64,000 nt of DNA from Bradyrhizobium sp. ARR65 (GCF_000472385.1 NZ_AWZU01000013.1:1-64000), one strand, 5' to 3'; positions 17,212-26,508 are shown, counted from the first letter of the stretch. Numbers and translations are program-made. The notes: generated by a model from the letters alone, not told the origin.

Positions 17212-18219
17212 TCATGGCTGAGTCTGGACGAGGCGAGACGTGATGCCGAGCCGCTCGAATAGCTTCTGGTCGCGGTCGCGCTGCGGATTTTTGGTCGTCA
17301 GAAGGACATCGCCAATGAAGATGGAGTTGGCGCCGGCCAGGAAACAGAGGGCCTGCAACTCGTCGGTCATGTATTGACGCCCGGCCGAAAGCCGCACCAC
17401 GCTTTTCGGCATCAGGATGCGCGCGACCGCGATCAGTCGCACCAGCGCGATGGGATCCGGCCGCTCCGCCGTGTCGTTGACCGGCACGCCCTCGACCTCG
17501 TTCCACAGGTTGATCGGCACGCTCTCGGGATGGCTCGGCAGATTGGCGAGCAGGAGCAGCATGCCAAGACGATCGTCGACGCGCTCACCCATGCCGATGA
17601 TGCCGCCGCAGCAAACCTTGATGCCGGCCTCTCGCACGTGCTTGAGCGTATCGATGCGATCCTGCAGCGTGCGGGTGGTGATGATCTTGTCGTAGAACTC
17701 GGGTGAGGTGTCGACGTTGTGATTGTAGAAGTCGAGCCCGGCTTCGGCGAGGCGCGTCGCCTGCGCCGGCGTCAGCATGCCCAGCGTGACGCAGGTCTCT
17801 ATGCCGAGGCCTTTCACGCTGCTCACCATGTCACTGACCTTCTCGAGGTCCCGGTCTTTTGGATTGCGCCATGCCGCCGCCATGCAGAACCGTGTCGCGC
17901 CGGCATCCCTGGCGCGCCGCGCGGCCGCGACCACATCCGCTTCCTCCATGAGGCGCGTAGGCTTCAGCCCGGTGTCGTAATGCGCGCTCTGGGAGCAATA
18001 GCCGCAGTCCTCCGGACAGCCGCCCGTCTTGATGCTGAGTAGGCTCGCCGTCTCGATGTGGTTGGGATCGAAATTGCTGCGATGAATGCTCTGGGCCCGA
18101 AAGATCAGGTCGGCGAAGGGGAGGGCGTAGAGCGCGTCGATCTGCTCGCGGGTCCAGTCGGTACGAACCGGCGCGATGCTGCCACTCTCGATTTGTCTGG
18201 CTTCCGAGGCATGGAGCAT
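17212..18219 (-). CDS. bioB: Biotin synthase
   Basis: 335 residues. Radical SAM enzyme that inserts sulfur into dethiobiotin. The SAM-cluster motif is [14 protein letters not shown], and later Cys and Arg ligands for the 2Fe-2S cluster appear in CVTLGML and SAGRQYM. First gene of bioBFDA; its promoter region contains the BioR palindrome at 18247-18276, shared with the divergent bioR gene. Established family knowledge: BioR represses bio genes in many alphaproteobacteria. Confidence 0.96.
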   Translation of the reverse strand: MLHASEARQIESGSIAPVRTDWTREQIDALYALPFADLIFRAQSIHRSNFDPNHIETASLLSIKTGGCPEDCGYCSQSAHYDTGLKPTRLMEEADVVAAARRARDAGATRFCMAAAWRNPKDRDLEKVSDMVSSVKGLGIETCVTLGMLTPAQATRLAEAGLDFYNHNVDTSPEFYDKIITTRTLQDRIDTLKHVREAGIKVCCGGIIGMGERVDDRLGMLLLLANLPSHPESVPINLWNEVEGVPVNDTAERPDPIALVRLIAVARILMPKSVVRLSAGRQYMTDELQALCFLAGANSIFIGDVLLTTKNPQRDRDQKLFERLGITSRLVQTQP

Positions 18220-18246
18220 GTGATTTGCCTTTCCATTTGCATCCGG

Positions 18247-18276
18247 ATCATAGATAATTCCCAGATTATCTATGAT
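18247..18276. promoter_or_regulatory. BioR operator upstream of bioB
   Basis: Two perfect 12-base arms (ATCATAGATAAT, 18247-18258, and ATTATCTATGAT, 18265-18276) flank TCCCAG. Each arm holds a half-motif, TCATAGATAA or TTATCTATGA, that differs from the published BioR consensus TTATMKATAA at one position. The site lies 28 bases before bioB on its strand and controls the divergent promoter region. Confidence 0.85.
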
Positions 18277-18329
18277 ATTGGTTTCGAGCTCATGCTAACC
18301 CATGCATCATGCGGCTGCATCCCCTTTTC

Positions 18330-18346
18330 TGATAGATAATCTATGA
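18330..18346. promoter_or_regulatory. BioR operator overlapping the bioR start codon
   Basis: TGATAGATAATCTATGA contains a perfect 13-base odd palindrome (18332-18344) and matches the BioR consensus at nine of ten positions. It overlaps the ATG at 18343, a direct sign of autoregulation. Confidence 0.8.
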
Positions 18347-18981
18347 CAGTTGAGGGTGAGAATACGACCACGGCGGCGCGCATCGCTGATGCGATTGCGG
18401 ACCGCATCATCAGCGGTGCGCTGGCGCCGGATGCGCCGCTTCGGCAGGACCACGTTGCGCGCGAGTTCGGCTCGAGCCACGTCCCGGTCCGGGAGGCGTT
18501 TCGGCAATTGGAAGCCCAGCATCTTGTCGTCGCAGTGCCCCGTCGCGGGGTGCGCGTTGCGCCGCTCGATACCAAGTCGGTGAAGGAAATTGCCGAGATG
18601 CGCGCGGCGTTGGAAGTTGTCGCCCTGCGGAACGCGGCGCCGAAATTCACGTCCGCCCATTTAGCGCGGATCGAGCTCTCCCTGATTGAGGCCGATAACG
18701 CCGAGACGATCCAAGAGTTTGAGGCTGCCAACCGCGCCTTCCACCAGGCCCTCGTGTCGCCTTGCGCGATGCCGCGATTGCTCGCCAGTCTTGACGGCCT
18801 GCAACTTGCAAATTCGCGATTGGTCTTTGCGATGGCGCGCAGTGCCGGCTGGCAACCGCGGTCCAATCAGGATCATCGTCTCATTCTGCAAGCGCTGCGC
18901 GCGCGCAGTCTCGATCAGGCCTGCAATCTGCTGGCGCGTCACATTCAAACCATCGAGCGCCTCGCGATTTCGGCATCCTGA
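18343..18981 (+). CDS. bioR: Biotin operon repressor, GntR family
   Basis: 212 residues. N-terminal winged helix (ADRIISGALAPDAPLRQDHV, then VREAFRQLEAQHLV and PRRGVRV) and a C-terminal FCD-like helical ligand domain. It is divergent from bioB, and its own start lies in a BioR box, which together identify it as BioR rather than another GntR protein. Expected role: repress bioBFDA and itself. BioR ligand control was linked in the literature to biotin status; the details are not visible here. It converges on a GntR gene only 9 bases away. Confidence 0.9.
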   Translation: MTVEGENTTTAARIADAIADRIISGALAPDAPLRQDHVAREFGSSHVPVREAFRQLEAQHLVVAVPRRGVRVAPLDTKSVKEIAEMRAALEVVALRNAAPKFTSAHLARIELSLIEADNAETIQEFEAANRAFHQALVSPCAMPRLLASLDGLQLANSRLVFAMARSAGWQPRSNQDHRLILQALRARSLDQACNLLARHIQTIERLAISAS

Positions 18982-18990
18982 CTGGGCGCG

Positions 18991-19698
18991 TTACGGGTCC
19001 AGGGACGCCTTCGCGGATGTCCGCGCGATCATGTCAAGCGCGGCCGTGGCTGCCGCCTTCACGTGCTTGACGCAGCATTCCTCGGCGCGATCGGGATCGC
19101 CATCCTGGATTGCGCGCCAGATCGCCGTCACTTCGCGCAGGCTCTTGTTGATGCGCTTGGGCTGCGACATCGAGGTGATCCGCAACAGCGTGATGCGGTC
19201 ATGCAGCGGCTTGAGCATTCGCTCGATAAAGCTGTTGCGGCATCCGCCGATCAACGCTGCATAGAATTCGGTCTTGGCCTCCAGGCACCCGACCAGATCG
19301 GAGCTGGACGCCGCCGTCTTCAACTTGGCGAGCGCATCGCCGATCCTGCGCACTACGACCGGATCGTGCAGGCGGGCGCATTCGCGGCCCGCGAAACCTT
19401 CCAGGACCGCGCGGGCGGCATAGAGCTGCTTGGCCTCATCCAGGCTGATCGTGCTGACGACGGGTCCGCGGTGGGGGACCGTGTTGACAAGGCCATCGGC
19501 TTCCAACAGCCGCAGCGCTTCGCGGATGGAGGGACGGCTGACGCCCATCATTTCGCAGAGCTCGCGTTCCACCAGACGCTGGCCCGGTTTCAGCGTGCCC
19601 GACATGATTGCTTCGCGCAGTTTCTGCGCCACCATGCCCCTGACAGTCGGAACGTCGTCTATGCGGAGTGTGGACTGCAGTTCAGTGCGTTTGTCCAT
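18991..19698 (-). CDS. GntR-family (FCD/FadR-type) transcriptional regulator
   Basis: 235 residues. The N-terminal domain has VAQKLREAIMSGTLKPGQRLVE and MMGVSRPSIREALRLLEADGLV with the PHRGPVVS wing; the rest is a helical FCD ligand domain. It ends the minus-strand cluster of SDR, binding proteins, Liv transporter and MmgE/PrpD genes, and is the obvious candidate regulator of it. The ligand is probably the substrate or an intermediate (inference). Not to be confused with the adjacent bioR. Confidence 0.87.
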   Translation of the reverse strand: MDKRTELQSTLRIDDVPTVRGMVAQKLREAIMSGTLKPGQRLVERELCEMMGVSRPSIREALRLLEADGLVNTVPHRGPVVSTISLDEAKQLYAARAVLEGFAGRECARLHDPVVVRRIGDALAKLKTAASSSDLVGCLEAKTEFYAALIGGCRNSFIERMLKPLHDRITLLRITSMSQPKRINKSLREVTAIWRAIQDGDPDRAEECCVKHVKAAATAALDMIARTSAKASLDP

Positions 19699-19746
19699 CG
19701 TCTGCTGCCTTCGTTGGCTGCCGGCAAATCGAGGAGGCTGCTTGCG

Positions 19747-20520
19747 TCACGCGATCGACCAGCCTCCGTCGATCGGAAGAGTGGTCCCCGTTATATCCTG
19801 GGCCGCCGCGCTGCAAAGGAAGACCACCGTGGCGCCCACAGATTCCATTGCAACGAATCGCCCGGATGGCTGGCGGTCGGCGAGATATGCTTTCGTCGCC
19901 TGCTCGAAAGACTGGCCGGCATTCGCCGCCATCGACGCGATCTTGCCTTGAATGGCAGGCGTCGGAAGTGTGCCGGGGCAAATTGCGTTGCAGGTAATCC
20001 CGCTCCCGGCGGTCTCCAGGGCTATCGCGCGAGTCAAGCCGAGGATGGCCGTTTTGGTGGTGACATAATCGATGCGGTCTTCGACGGCGCGGGTCGAATA
20101 GATCGAGCCCATGTTGACGATGCGGCCCCAGCTCCGCGTCCTCATCGCGGGCAGCACGAGGCGGGTGAGGTGAAAGGGGGCCGACAGGTTTACCGCAAGG
20201 GCTTCATCCCAATCGTCGGGTGAGAACCGCTCGACCGGCGCGAAGTGCCTGACGACGGCGTTGTTGACAAGGATGTCGATCCCGCCGCATCTGCCGAGCA
20301 GATGGGAAACCATGTTTTCGATGGCGGCCCGCCGCGACAGATCGGCGGCGAGGCTCAAGACCTCGACGCCGGACTTGGCGCGGAGGCGGTCGGCTGCCTC
20401 CTTCGGTTCGGCGAGATCGTGCAGGGCGATGTTGGCTCCCGCGCCGGCGAGGCTGTCCGCGATCGCCAATCCGAGCCCGGCGGCGGCCCCGGTTACGAGC
20501 GCCCACTTGCCATTTAACAT
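19747..20520 (-). CDS. Short-chain dehydrogenase/reductase
   Basis: 257 residues starting at MLNGKWALVTGAAAGLGLAI, behind a GGAGCTCCGGAGCG site. It has the NADH-type motif, NNAVVRHFAP, a catalytic YVTTKTAILGLTRAIALE, and the tail TTLPIDGGWS, close to 3-hydroxybutyrate dehydrogenases. Substrate unassigned; a beta-hydroxy acid is likely. It sits between the GntR gene and the two binding-protein genes on the same strand. Confidence 0.85.
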   Translation of the reverse strand: MLNGKWALVTGAAAGLGLAIADSLAGAGANIALHDLAEPKEAADRLRAKSGVEVLSLAADLSRRAAIENMVSHLLGRCGGIDILVNNAVVRHFAPVERFSPDDWDEALAVNLSAPFHLTRLVLPAMRTRSWGRIVNMGSIYSTRAVEDRIDYVTTKTAILGLTRAIALETAGSGITCNAICPGTLPTPAIQGKIASMAANAGQSFEQATKAYLADRQPSGRFVAMESVGATVVFLCSAAAQDITGTTLPIDGGWSIA

Positions 20521-20545
20521 CGCTCCGGAGCTCCCTGCCTTCGCT

Positions 20546-21781
20546 TCAACTCTTGGGCCAGAACGGCTGCGCCAGAGCAAGCTCCGGCGGGAATACGGTG
20601 ACCGGTACACCCGATTGCCATTGCACGATGGTCATGCCGGCGCCGAGACGTCGGCCCTTGTCATCGAACTTGATTTCACCGAGCGGATAATATTTCGAGG
20701 GACCGCCGTCCATGCTGTGCAACGCCTCGGCAACGGCGGCGCGGTCGGCCTTGCCGGCCCTCTCGAGCGCTTCCTTGATCACCCACATATCGCCATAGGT
20801 GGAGATGGCGTTCTGCGTCATCCATGGCTCGTTGTAACGCTTCTTCAGCTCGGCAATGAGCGCCTCATGTCCCTTGGCGCCCCAGCTCGCGACGCAGGTC
20901 AGGACTCCCTGCAGGAGTTCGGGGCTGACCGTCTGCAGCATGTCCGGCTCGGCAATGGCGATGCCGAAGGAGATGGTCGGCACCTTGCCTTGGCCCAGGC
21001 CGAACTCATTCATCTTCTCAAGCAGCAGTTTGGCGTCCGAGATGACAGTGGGGAGGAAAAAGAGGAGGTCGGGCCTGGCCGCACGCACCTTCTGCACCAG
21101 TGGGGTCGCGTCCGCGAGAGGGGGCGTGAAGGTCTCGTCCACCGTGAGCTGCAGGCCGTTTTCCGCCAACAAGCCTTCGCGCATCGATTTTGCCGAGGCA
21201 ACGGAAGCGGCAGTGTTGTCGGTCAGAATCGCAACCGTCTTGGGCCGCTTGCCTGAGGCTGTTTCGGCCAGTTTGACGAGCTGCGGCAGGGCCTGGCGCG
21301 CCTGAGAGCCAGCGGTCGCCGACGTCTGAAATACATATTTGAAGCCGCGATCGGTGATCAGGTCGGAATATGACAGCGTCAGCACCGGAAGGCTGGCCCG
21401 TTCGGTGACCTCGGTGACGGCAAGCGTGAAGGAGCTGAGATAGGCGCCGCTCGCCGCCACCAGATCAGGCTCCTGGGCTACCATACGTTGCGCGGCGTTC
21501 TTGGCCTTTTCCGTGGTGTCGCCGGAATCGAGCACGATCAGCTTCAGCCTGGCCCCGCCGAGCGCCTTGATGCCGCCTTGCGCGTTGATGTGATCGACCG
21601 CCATCTCGGCGCCTTCCCGCATGACCGTCCCCGGGCGGGCATAGAGCCCGGACAGGGGCACCAGAAGCCCGACCTTCACCTCGGATGGCCCTTGCGCCGA
21701 TGTTCGCGACACGATCATCGCGCTCGATGCGCCCGCGAGCAGCATGCGCCGCGTGATTGAACTCCCCGTTCTCCGGTTCAT
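20546..21781 (-). CDS. ABC substrate-binding protein, tandem copy B (Tat-type)
   Basis: 411 residues. The signal region MNRRTGSSITRRMLLAGASS has an RR motif near residue 11, so export may use Tat. The mature part has VKVGLLVPLSGLYARPG and AVDHINAQGGIKALGG, typical of the Liv family. It is a close paralog of the next gene upstream on this strand (21821-23065), sharing FQTSATAGSQARQALPQ-like and GPSKYYPLGEIKFDDKGRR-like segments and the same length. Thus a tandem duplication supplies two binders to one Liv transporter. Confidence 0.9.
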   Translation of the reverse strand: MNRRTGSSITRRMLLAGASSAMIVSRTSAQGPSEVKVGLLVPLSGLYARPGTVMREGAEMAVDHINAQGGIKALGGARLKLIVLDSGDTTEKAKNAAQRMVAQEPDLVAASGAYLSSFTLAVTEVTERASLPVLTLSYSDLITDRGFKYVFQTSATAGSQARQALPQLVKLAETASGKRPKTVAILTDNTAASVASAKSMREGLLAENGLQLTVDETFTPPLADATPLVQKVRAARPDLLFFLPTVISDAKLLLEKMNEFGLGQGKVPTISFGIAIAEPDMLQTVSPELLQGVLTCVASWGAKGHEALIAELKKRYNEPWMTQNAISTYGDMWVIKEALERAGKADRAAVAEALHSMDGGPSKYYPLGEIKFDDKGRRLGAGMTIVQWQSGVPVTVFPPELALAQPFWPKS

Positions 21782-21820
21782 GACTATTCCTCCTCCCTGT
21801 ACGGTCGCGAGGCCTTGTGG

Positions 21821-23065
21821 TCAGGATTTTTTCGGCCAGAAGGGCGAGGCTTGGGCGAGCTCGGGTGGATAGACGGTGACCGGCACACCCGATTGCCACT
21901 GCACGATGACGACGCCGGCGCCGACGCGGCGCCCCTTGTCGTCGAATTTGAGCTCGCCGCCCGGATAGTATTTGGAGGGCCCGCCATCGAGGTTGCGAAA
22001 CGCTTCCGCAACAGCGAGCCGGTCCGCCTTGCCGGCCTTCTCGAGCGCGTTCTTCATCAGCCACATGTCGCCATAGGTCGAGATGACGTTCTGCGTCATC
22101 CAAGGCTCTTTGTACTTGGCCTTCAACTCGGCGATCAGGTCTTCGTGGCCCTTCGAACCCCAATTGGCGACGATCGTCATGATGCCCTGCACGACGTCGG
22201 GCGTGACGCTCTGGAGCATATCGGGCTCGGCGATCGTAATGCTGAAGGAGACGGTCGGGATCTTGCCCTGGCCGAGCCCGAATTCGCTGATCTTTTCCAG
22301 GCCAAGCTTGGCGTCGGAAACGGCGTTGGGCATGAACAGCAACAGATCGGGCCGCGCCGACCTGACCTTCTGGATCAGCGGGGTGGCGTCGGAGAGCGGC
22401 GGCGTCCAAACCTCTTCAACAACCAGCTGCAAACCCTCCTGCGCGAACAGTTTTTCCTTCAACGCCTTGGCGGTGGCGACCGACGTCGCCGTGTTGTCCA
22501 TCAGCATCGCCACGGTCTTGGGTCGCTTGCCGGATGCGGATTCGGCGAGCTTCATGAGCGTCGGCAGCCCCAGTTCTGACTGACGGCTTGCGGTGGCGGC
22601 GGTCTGGAAGATGAACTTGAAGCCGCGCTCGGTCAAAAGGTCCGAATAGGACAGGGTCAGCATCGGCAGCTGCGCCCGTTCCGTCACTTCGGTGACGGCA
22701 AGGGTGAAGGACGAGAGATAAGCACCGGTTGCGGCGACAAGATCGGTCTCCTGCGCCACCATGCGCTGCGCCGCGTTCTTGGCCTTTTCGGTGGTGTCTC
22801 CGCAATCGATCACCACGAGCTTGAGCTTTGCACCGCCGAGCGCCTTGATGCCGCCTTGCGCGTTGATGTGCTCGATCCCCATCTCGGCGCCCATCTTCAT
22901 CACTTGGCCGGGTCGCGTGTAGATTCCGGATAGCGGAACGATCAGCCCGACCTTGACCTCCTGGGGCTGCTCTGCGCGTGCCACTCGCGATAGCCCCATC
23001 GCAGCCGCACCCGAGAGCACCGTGCGCCGGGTGATGCCTCCTTTGTACGTCGTGTCCTTCCTCAT
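21821..23065 (-). CDS. ABC substrate-binding protein, tandem copy A (Tat-type)
   Basis: 414 residues. The leader MRKDTTYKGGITRRTVLSG has the RR pair near residue 13, followed by a hydrophobic stretch and VARAEQ. Mature segments VKVGLIVPLSGIYTRPG and MGIEHINAQGGIKALGG match copy B almost word for word. The paralogs diverge more around residues 200-260, a plausible ligand-selectivity region. It follows livF by 38 bases. Ligand unknown. Confidence 0.9.
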   Translation of the reverse strand: MRKDTTYKGGITRRTVLSGAAAMGLSRVARAEQPQEVKVGLIVPLSGIYTRPGQVMKMGAEMGIEHINAQGGIKALGGAKLKLVVIDCGDTTEKAKNAAQRMVAQETDLVAATGAYLSSFTLAVTEVTERAQLPMLTLSYSDLLTERGFKFIFQTAATASRQSELGLPTLMKLAESASGKRPKTVAMLMDNTATSVATAKALKEKLFAQEGLQLVVEEVWTPPLSDATPLIQKVRSARPDLLLFMPNAVSDAKLGLEKISEFGLGQGKIPTVSFSITIAEPDMLQSVTPDVVQGIMTIVANWGSKGHEDLIAELKAKYKEPWMTQNVISTYGDMWLMKNALEKAGKADRLAVAEAFRNLDGGPSKYYPGGELKFDDKGRRVGAGVVIVQWQSGVPVTVYPPELAQASPFWPKKS

Positions 23066-23103
23066 TCTCTTCCTCCCAAGTTCTTGTTATTTGATCGCTG
23101 TCC

Positions 23104-23811
23104 TCACATGCCGAGATAGGCCTTGCGCACACGGTCGTCGGCCCGCAGCGTCTCGTTGTTGCCTTCGAGCACGACGCGCCCGGCCTCGAGCACATAGCCG
23201 TGGTCGGCGGTCTCGAGGGCCTCCGCGACGCGCTGTTCGACCAAGAGGATCGTCAGCCCCGATTGCCGGCGGATCTGGATCAACTGCTCGAAAATGAAGT
23301 CTGCGGTCGAGGGGGCGAGCCCCATCGAGGGTTCATCGAGCATCAAGAGTTTTGGCGAAGAGGCTAGTCCGCGTCCGATCGCCAGCATCTGCTGCTGCCC
23401 GCCGGATAGCGTACCGGCGAACTGACCGCGCCGCTCCGCAAGCACCGGCAGCCATTCGAAGATGCGCTCGATGTTTTGCTTCCAGCCGCGCTGGCCGGCT
23501 TCCGTCATCGCGCCCATTTCGAGATTTTCCATCACCGTGAGCGAGGGGAAGACCTGGCGGCCCTCGGGCACGTGGGCGATGCCGAGATGAGGGCGCCGCG
23601 CCGGCGGCACCGCCAACAGATCAATATCCCCAAACGTAATCCGTCCCGCGCTCGGCCGCAGGATTCCGGAGATCGTCTTGAACAGCGTGGTTTTGCCGGC
23701 CCCGTTCGGACCTACGATCGCTACGAACTGGCCGGCCTCGACGTTGATCGAGACGCCGTTCAGGACCGGCTTGGACGAATAGCCTGCGCTCAGCCCTTCA
23801 ATGCGGAGCAT
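23104..23811 (-). CDS. Liv-type ABC transporter ATPase (LivF-like)
   Basis: 235 residues. Walker A GPNGAGKTTLFKTISG, signature LSGGQQQMLAIGRGLA, Walker B LLMLDEPSMGLAPS and switch VEQRVAEALE. It overlaps the permease-ATPase fusion gene by 14 bases. It completes the transporter together with the fused LivM-LivG protein and LivH. Confidence 0.91.
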   Translation of the reverse strand: MLRIEGLSAGYSSKPVLNGVSINVEAGQFVAIVGPNGAGKTTLFKTISGILRPSAGRITFGDIDLLAVPPARRPHLGIAHVPEGRQVFPSLTVMENLEMGAMTEAGQRGWKQNIERIFEWLPVLAERRGQFAGTLSGGQQQMLAIGRGLASSPKLLMLDEPSMGLAPSTADFIFEQLIQIRRQSGLTILLVEQRVAEALETADHGYVLEAGRVVLEGNNETLRADDRVRKAYLGM

Positions 23812-25576
23812 GAGCCACCCACTTCTTGCCGAGATAGGCCTCGATCACGCGGCTGTCGCGTGTGACGGCTTCCGGCTCGCCTTCGGTGATCACGGCACCA
23901 TGGTCGAGCACCAGGAAGCTGTCGACGAGGCGAACCATGGCCTGCATCGTATGTTCGATGATGGCGATGGTCATGCCGTCGCGGGCGAGCTGCTGAATCA
24001 CAGTGACGACTTCGTCCGCTTCGCCATGGCCGAGACCGGCGAGCGTTTCGTCAAGAAGCAGAATGCGCGGCTGCCCGGCCAAGGCGCGGGCGAGCTCCAT
24101 CAGCCGCAGTTCCTTGGTCGAGAGCTCGCCGGCGAGGCGACCTGCGACTGCGGACAACCCGACGCGAGAGACGGCGTTAGCCGCGAGTTGTCGCGCCTGC
24201 GCATCGCTCTTTGCGGCGACATAGGCGCCGACGACGACGTTATCCAGGATCGACATGCGCGGAAACGGGCGCATGACCTGAAAGGTGCGGCCGATGCCGG
24301 CTTCGCAAATCGCGTGCGGCTTCTGACCGGACATGTCGCGGCCGCTGATGAGGACCTTGCCCCGATCGGGGCGCAGAAAGCCGTTCAACAGGTTGAAGAC
24401 CGTGGTCTTGCCAGCGCCGTTGGGGCCGATGATGCCGAGGATCTCGTTCTTGTGCAGCTTGAAGCTGACATCCTGAACGGCTTTTAACCCGCCAAACGAG
24501 CGCGAGAGGTTCTGCACCTCGAGCACGACATCCGCGGAGGCGGGCCGTCGCCGCAGTTCACGCTGCAAGGTAGTTATGGTCGCAGTCGATGCGGGAGCTT
24601 GCTGCGCATCGCCGGCTTTCGGTGCGGACCGCTTGCGGTGGAGATCACGCAGCTTCCAAAATAACCCCTCGGGCGCGACCAGAATGACGCAGACGACGGC
24701 GAGCCCGAAGATCACGCCCTGTATCCCGGGAAAGCGCGAGCCGGCTTCGGCGTTCAGCGTTTCTGCCAGCGGGATCAGGATGACCGATCCGATGACCGGG
24801 CCCCAGACGGTTCCGACGCCTCCGAACATCGCGACCGTAAGAGCTTGGGCTGATACGAGCATGCCGAACACCGATTGCGGGGTCACCACCAGCAGTACGA
24901 CGGCGTAAAAAGCGCCGATTGCCCCGGCAATCGCGCCACTCAGGCTGATGGCCCGCAGCTTCCAGGCCAGCGTGTTGATGCCTGCGGCTTCCGCGGCGGC
25001 CTCGTTCTGCTTGATTGCCAACAGCGCCATGCCAAAGCGCGATCGCTCAACGAGCCGCGTCAACAGGATGGTCGCAAGCATCATCGCCAGTGCGAGCAGC
25101 GTATAAAGGCGGGGATCGCCGAACTGCATATAGGCGATCGGGTTGTCCCGCTTGATCGGCAGGGTGATTTCCTGAAAACCAAGCCATTCGAATACGTAGA
25201 GGATGGCGAGCGGGTAGGCGAGCATCGCCAGCGCGAAATAGTGCCCCTGCAGGCGGAAGGTCGGATATCCGATCAACAGGCCGGCGACACCGCCAAGCAG
25301 GCCGGCCATCGGGATCAAGAACCAGGGCGAGAGATCGAAATAGATCTGGCCGAGCGCGGTCGCATAAGCGCCAATGCCGAAGAACGCCGCATGGCCGAAC
25401 GAGATCAGCCCGGTGTAGCCGCTGAGCAGATTCCAGGACAGGCCGAATACGGCCCAGACCGGGACCAGCGTGAGCACGAGTTGATAATATGAATTGCTGA
25501 CGCTTAGGGATATCGCCGCGTAAATCGCGGTGAAGGCGAGCGCGGGGAGCAACGAGCGCAACGTAGGCATGCTCAT
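23798..25576 (-). CDS. Fused Liv permease-ATPase (LivM-LivG)
   Basis: 592 residues. Residues about 1-310 form a LivM-like permease (GLISFGHAAFFGIGAYA; AMFGGVGTVWGPVIGS), followed by a Thr/Ala/Arg linker near 320-340. Residues about 350-585 form a LivG ATPase with Walker A GPNGAGKTTVFNLLNG, an STKELRLMELARAL signature region, LLLDETLAGLGHGE and IEHTMQAMV. Such fusions are known in rhizobia and Burkholderia relatives. The fusion keeps one channel and one ATPase in fixed ratio. Start overlaps the livH end (ATGA). Confidence 0.92.
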   Translation of the reverse strand: MSMPTLRSLLPALAFTAIYAAISLSVSNSYYQLVLTLVPVWAVFGLSWNLLSGYTGLISFGHAAFFGIGAYATALGQIYFDLSPWFLIPMAGLLGGVAGLLIGYPTFRLQGHYFALAMLAYPLAILYVFEWLGFQEITLPIKRDNPIAYMQFGDPRLYTLLALAMMLATILLTRLVERSRFGMALLAIKQNEAAAEAAGINTLAWKLRAISLSGAIAGAIGAFYAVVLLVVTPQSVFGMLVSAQALTVAMFGGVGTVWGPVIGSVILIPLAETLNAEAGSRFPGIQGVIFGLAVVCVILVAPEGLFWKLRDLHRKRSAPKAGDAQQAPASTATITTLQRELRRRPASADVVLEVQNLSRSFGGLKAVQDVSFKLHKNEILGIIGPNGAGKTTVFNLLNGFLRPDRGKVLISGRDMSGQKPHAICEAGIGRTFQVMRPFPRMSILDNVVVGAYVAAKSDAQARQLAANAVSRVGLSAVAGRLAGELSTKELRLMELARALAGQPRILLLDETLAGLGHGEADEVVTVIQQLARDGMTIAIIEHTMQAMVRLVDSFLVLDHGAVITEGEPEAVTRDSRVIEAYLGKKWVAHAPH

Positions 25577-26508
25577 GTCCTCTCGACCATGCGCCCGAAA
25601 AAGCCCTGGGGACGGAAGAAGATGATCAGGAGAAACACGACGAAGATTGCCGCATTCTGCAACTGGGTCGGCAGCATCAGCGTCGACATCTGCTGGACCA
25701 GGCCGATGGTCATGCCACCCCAGAACGCGCCGATAATGCTGCCCATGCCTCCGAGCACGACGCCTGCGTACATCACGATCACATATTCGAGTCCGACAAA
25801 GGGATGAAACGGATAGTTGGTGGCAAGCAGCCCGCCCGCGATCGCGGTGATGCCGCTGCCGAGTGCAAAGGCGATCCGGTGCGCGCGATCGACGTCGATG
25901 CCCATGTAAGTCGCCGCCGTCGGATTATCGGCGGCGGCACGCAAGGATTTTCCGATCCGCGAGCGCGTCATCAACAGCGTGAGCAGCGCGAGGATGAGCA
26001 ATGAGGCGATCGCGTCAATACCGCGTGCCTTGTTGATGAAGACACTGATGTCGAAGAACGGCCCGAGCTCCCACGCCGAGCTCGAGAGCGGCGTGCGGAT
26101 CGAAGCCAGCACCGATCCGAAGATGATGAGCCCGCCGTTCTGCAGGATCAATGCAATGCCGAGCGTGAGAATGAGTTGCGCGTAGTGACCTTCTCCCTCG
26201 AGCAAGGCCGTGCGCGTGCCCGAGACGCGTGAAATCAGTGCAAGGTGAACGAGATAGCCGAACAGCGCGAGCAGCGGCCCGGCCAGCAGGATCGCGACGA
26301 AAGGGCCGATGGCATTGCCGAAGACCGCCTGGATGCCAAACGTGGTGAAGAGATAGAAGGCGGTGTACATCCCGAGCATCATGAAATCGCCATGGGCGAA
26401 GTTGATGACGCGCATGACGCCGAAGATCAGGCCGAGCCCGACACACATCAGCCCGTAGACCGCCCCGATCAGCAGGCCCGCGGCGAGCGCTTGCAGGAAT
26501 CCCTCCAT
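25573..26508 (-). CDS. Liv-type ABC transporter permease (LivH-like)
   Basis: 311 residues with the LivH hallmark LIFGVMRVINFAHGDFMMLGMY and VIVMYAGVVLGGMGSIIGA near the C terminus. About eight hydrophobic segments. Followed on the same strand by the LivM-LivG fusion with a four-base overlap. It is the first transport gene of the 19-26.5 kb cluster and lies 112 bases after the MmgE/PrpD gene, with no T-rich stem in between. Confidence 0.91.
   Translation of the reverse strand: MEGFLQALAAGLLIGAVYGLMCVGLGLIFGVMRVINFAHGDFMMLGMYTAFYLFTTFGIQAVFGNAIGPFVAILLAGPLLALFGYLVHLALISRVSGTRTALLEGEGHYAQLILTLGIALILQNGGLIIFGSVLASIRTPLSSSAWELGPFFDISVFINKARGIDAIASLLILALLTLLMTRSRIGKSLRAAADNPTAATYMGIDVDRAHRIAFALGSGITAIAGGLLATNYPFHPFVGLEYVIVMYAGVVLGGMGSIIGAFWGGMTIGLVQQMSTLMLPTQLQNAAIFVVFLLIIFFRPQGFFGRMVERT

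Noticed and set aside
17165..17506. N-terminal extension of bioF into bioB
   Set aside because: The frame is open by chance; the extension is Arg/His-rich and does not match BioF.
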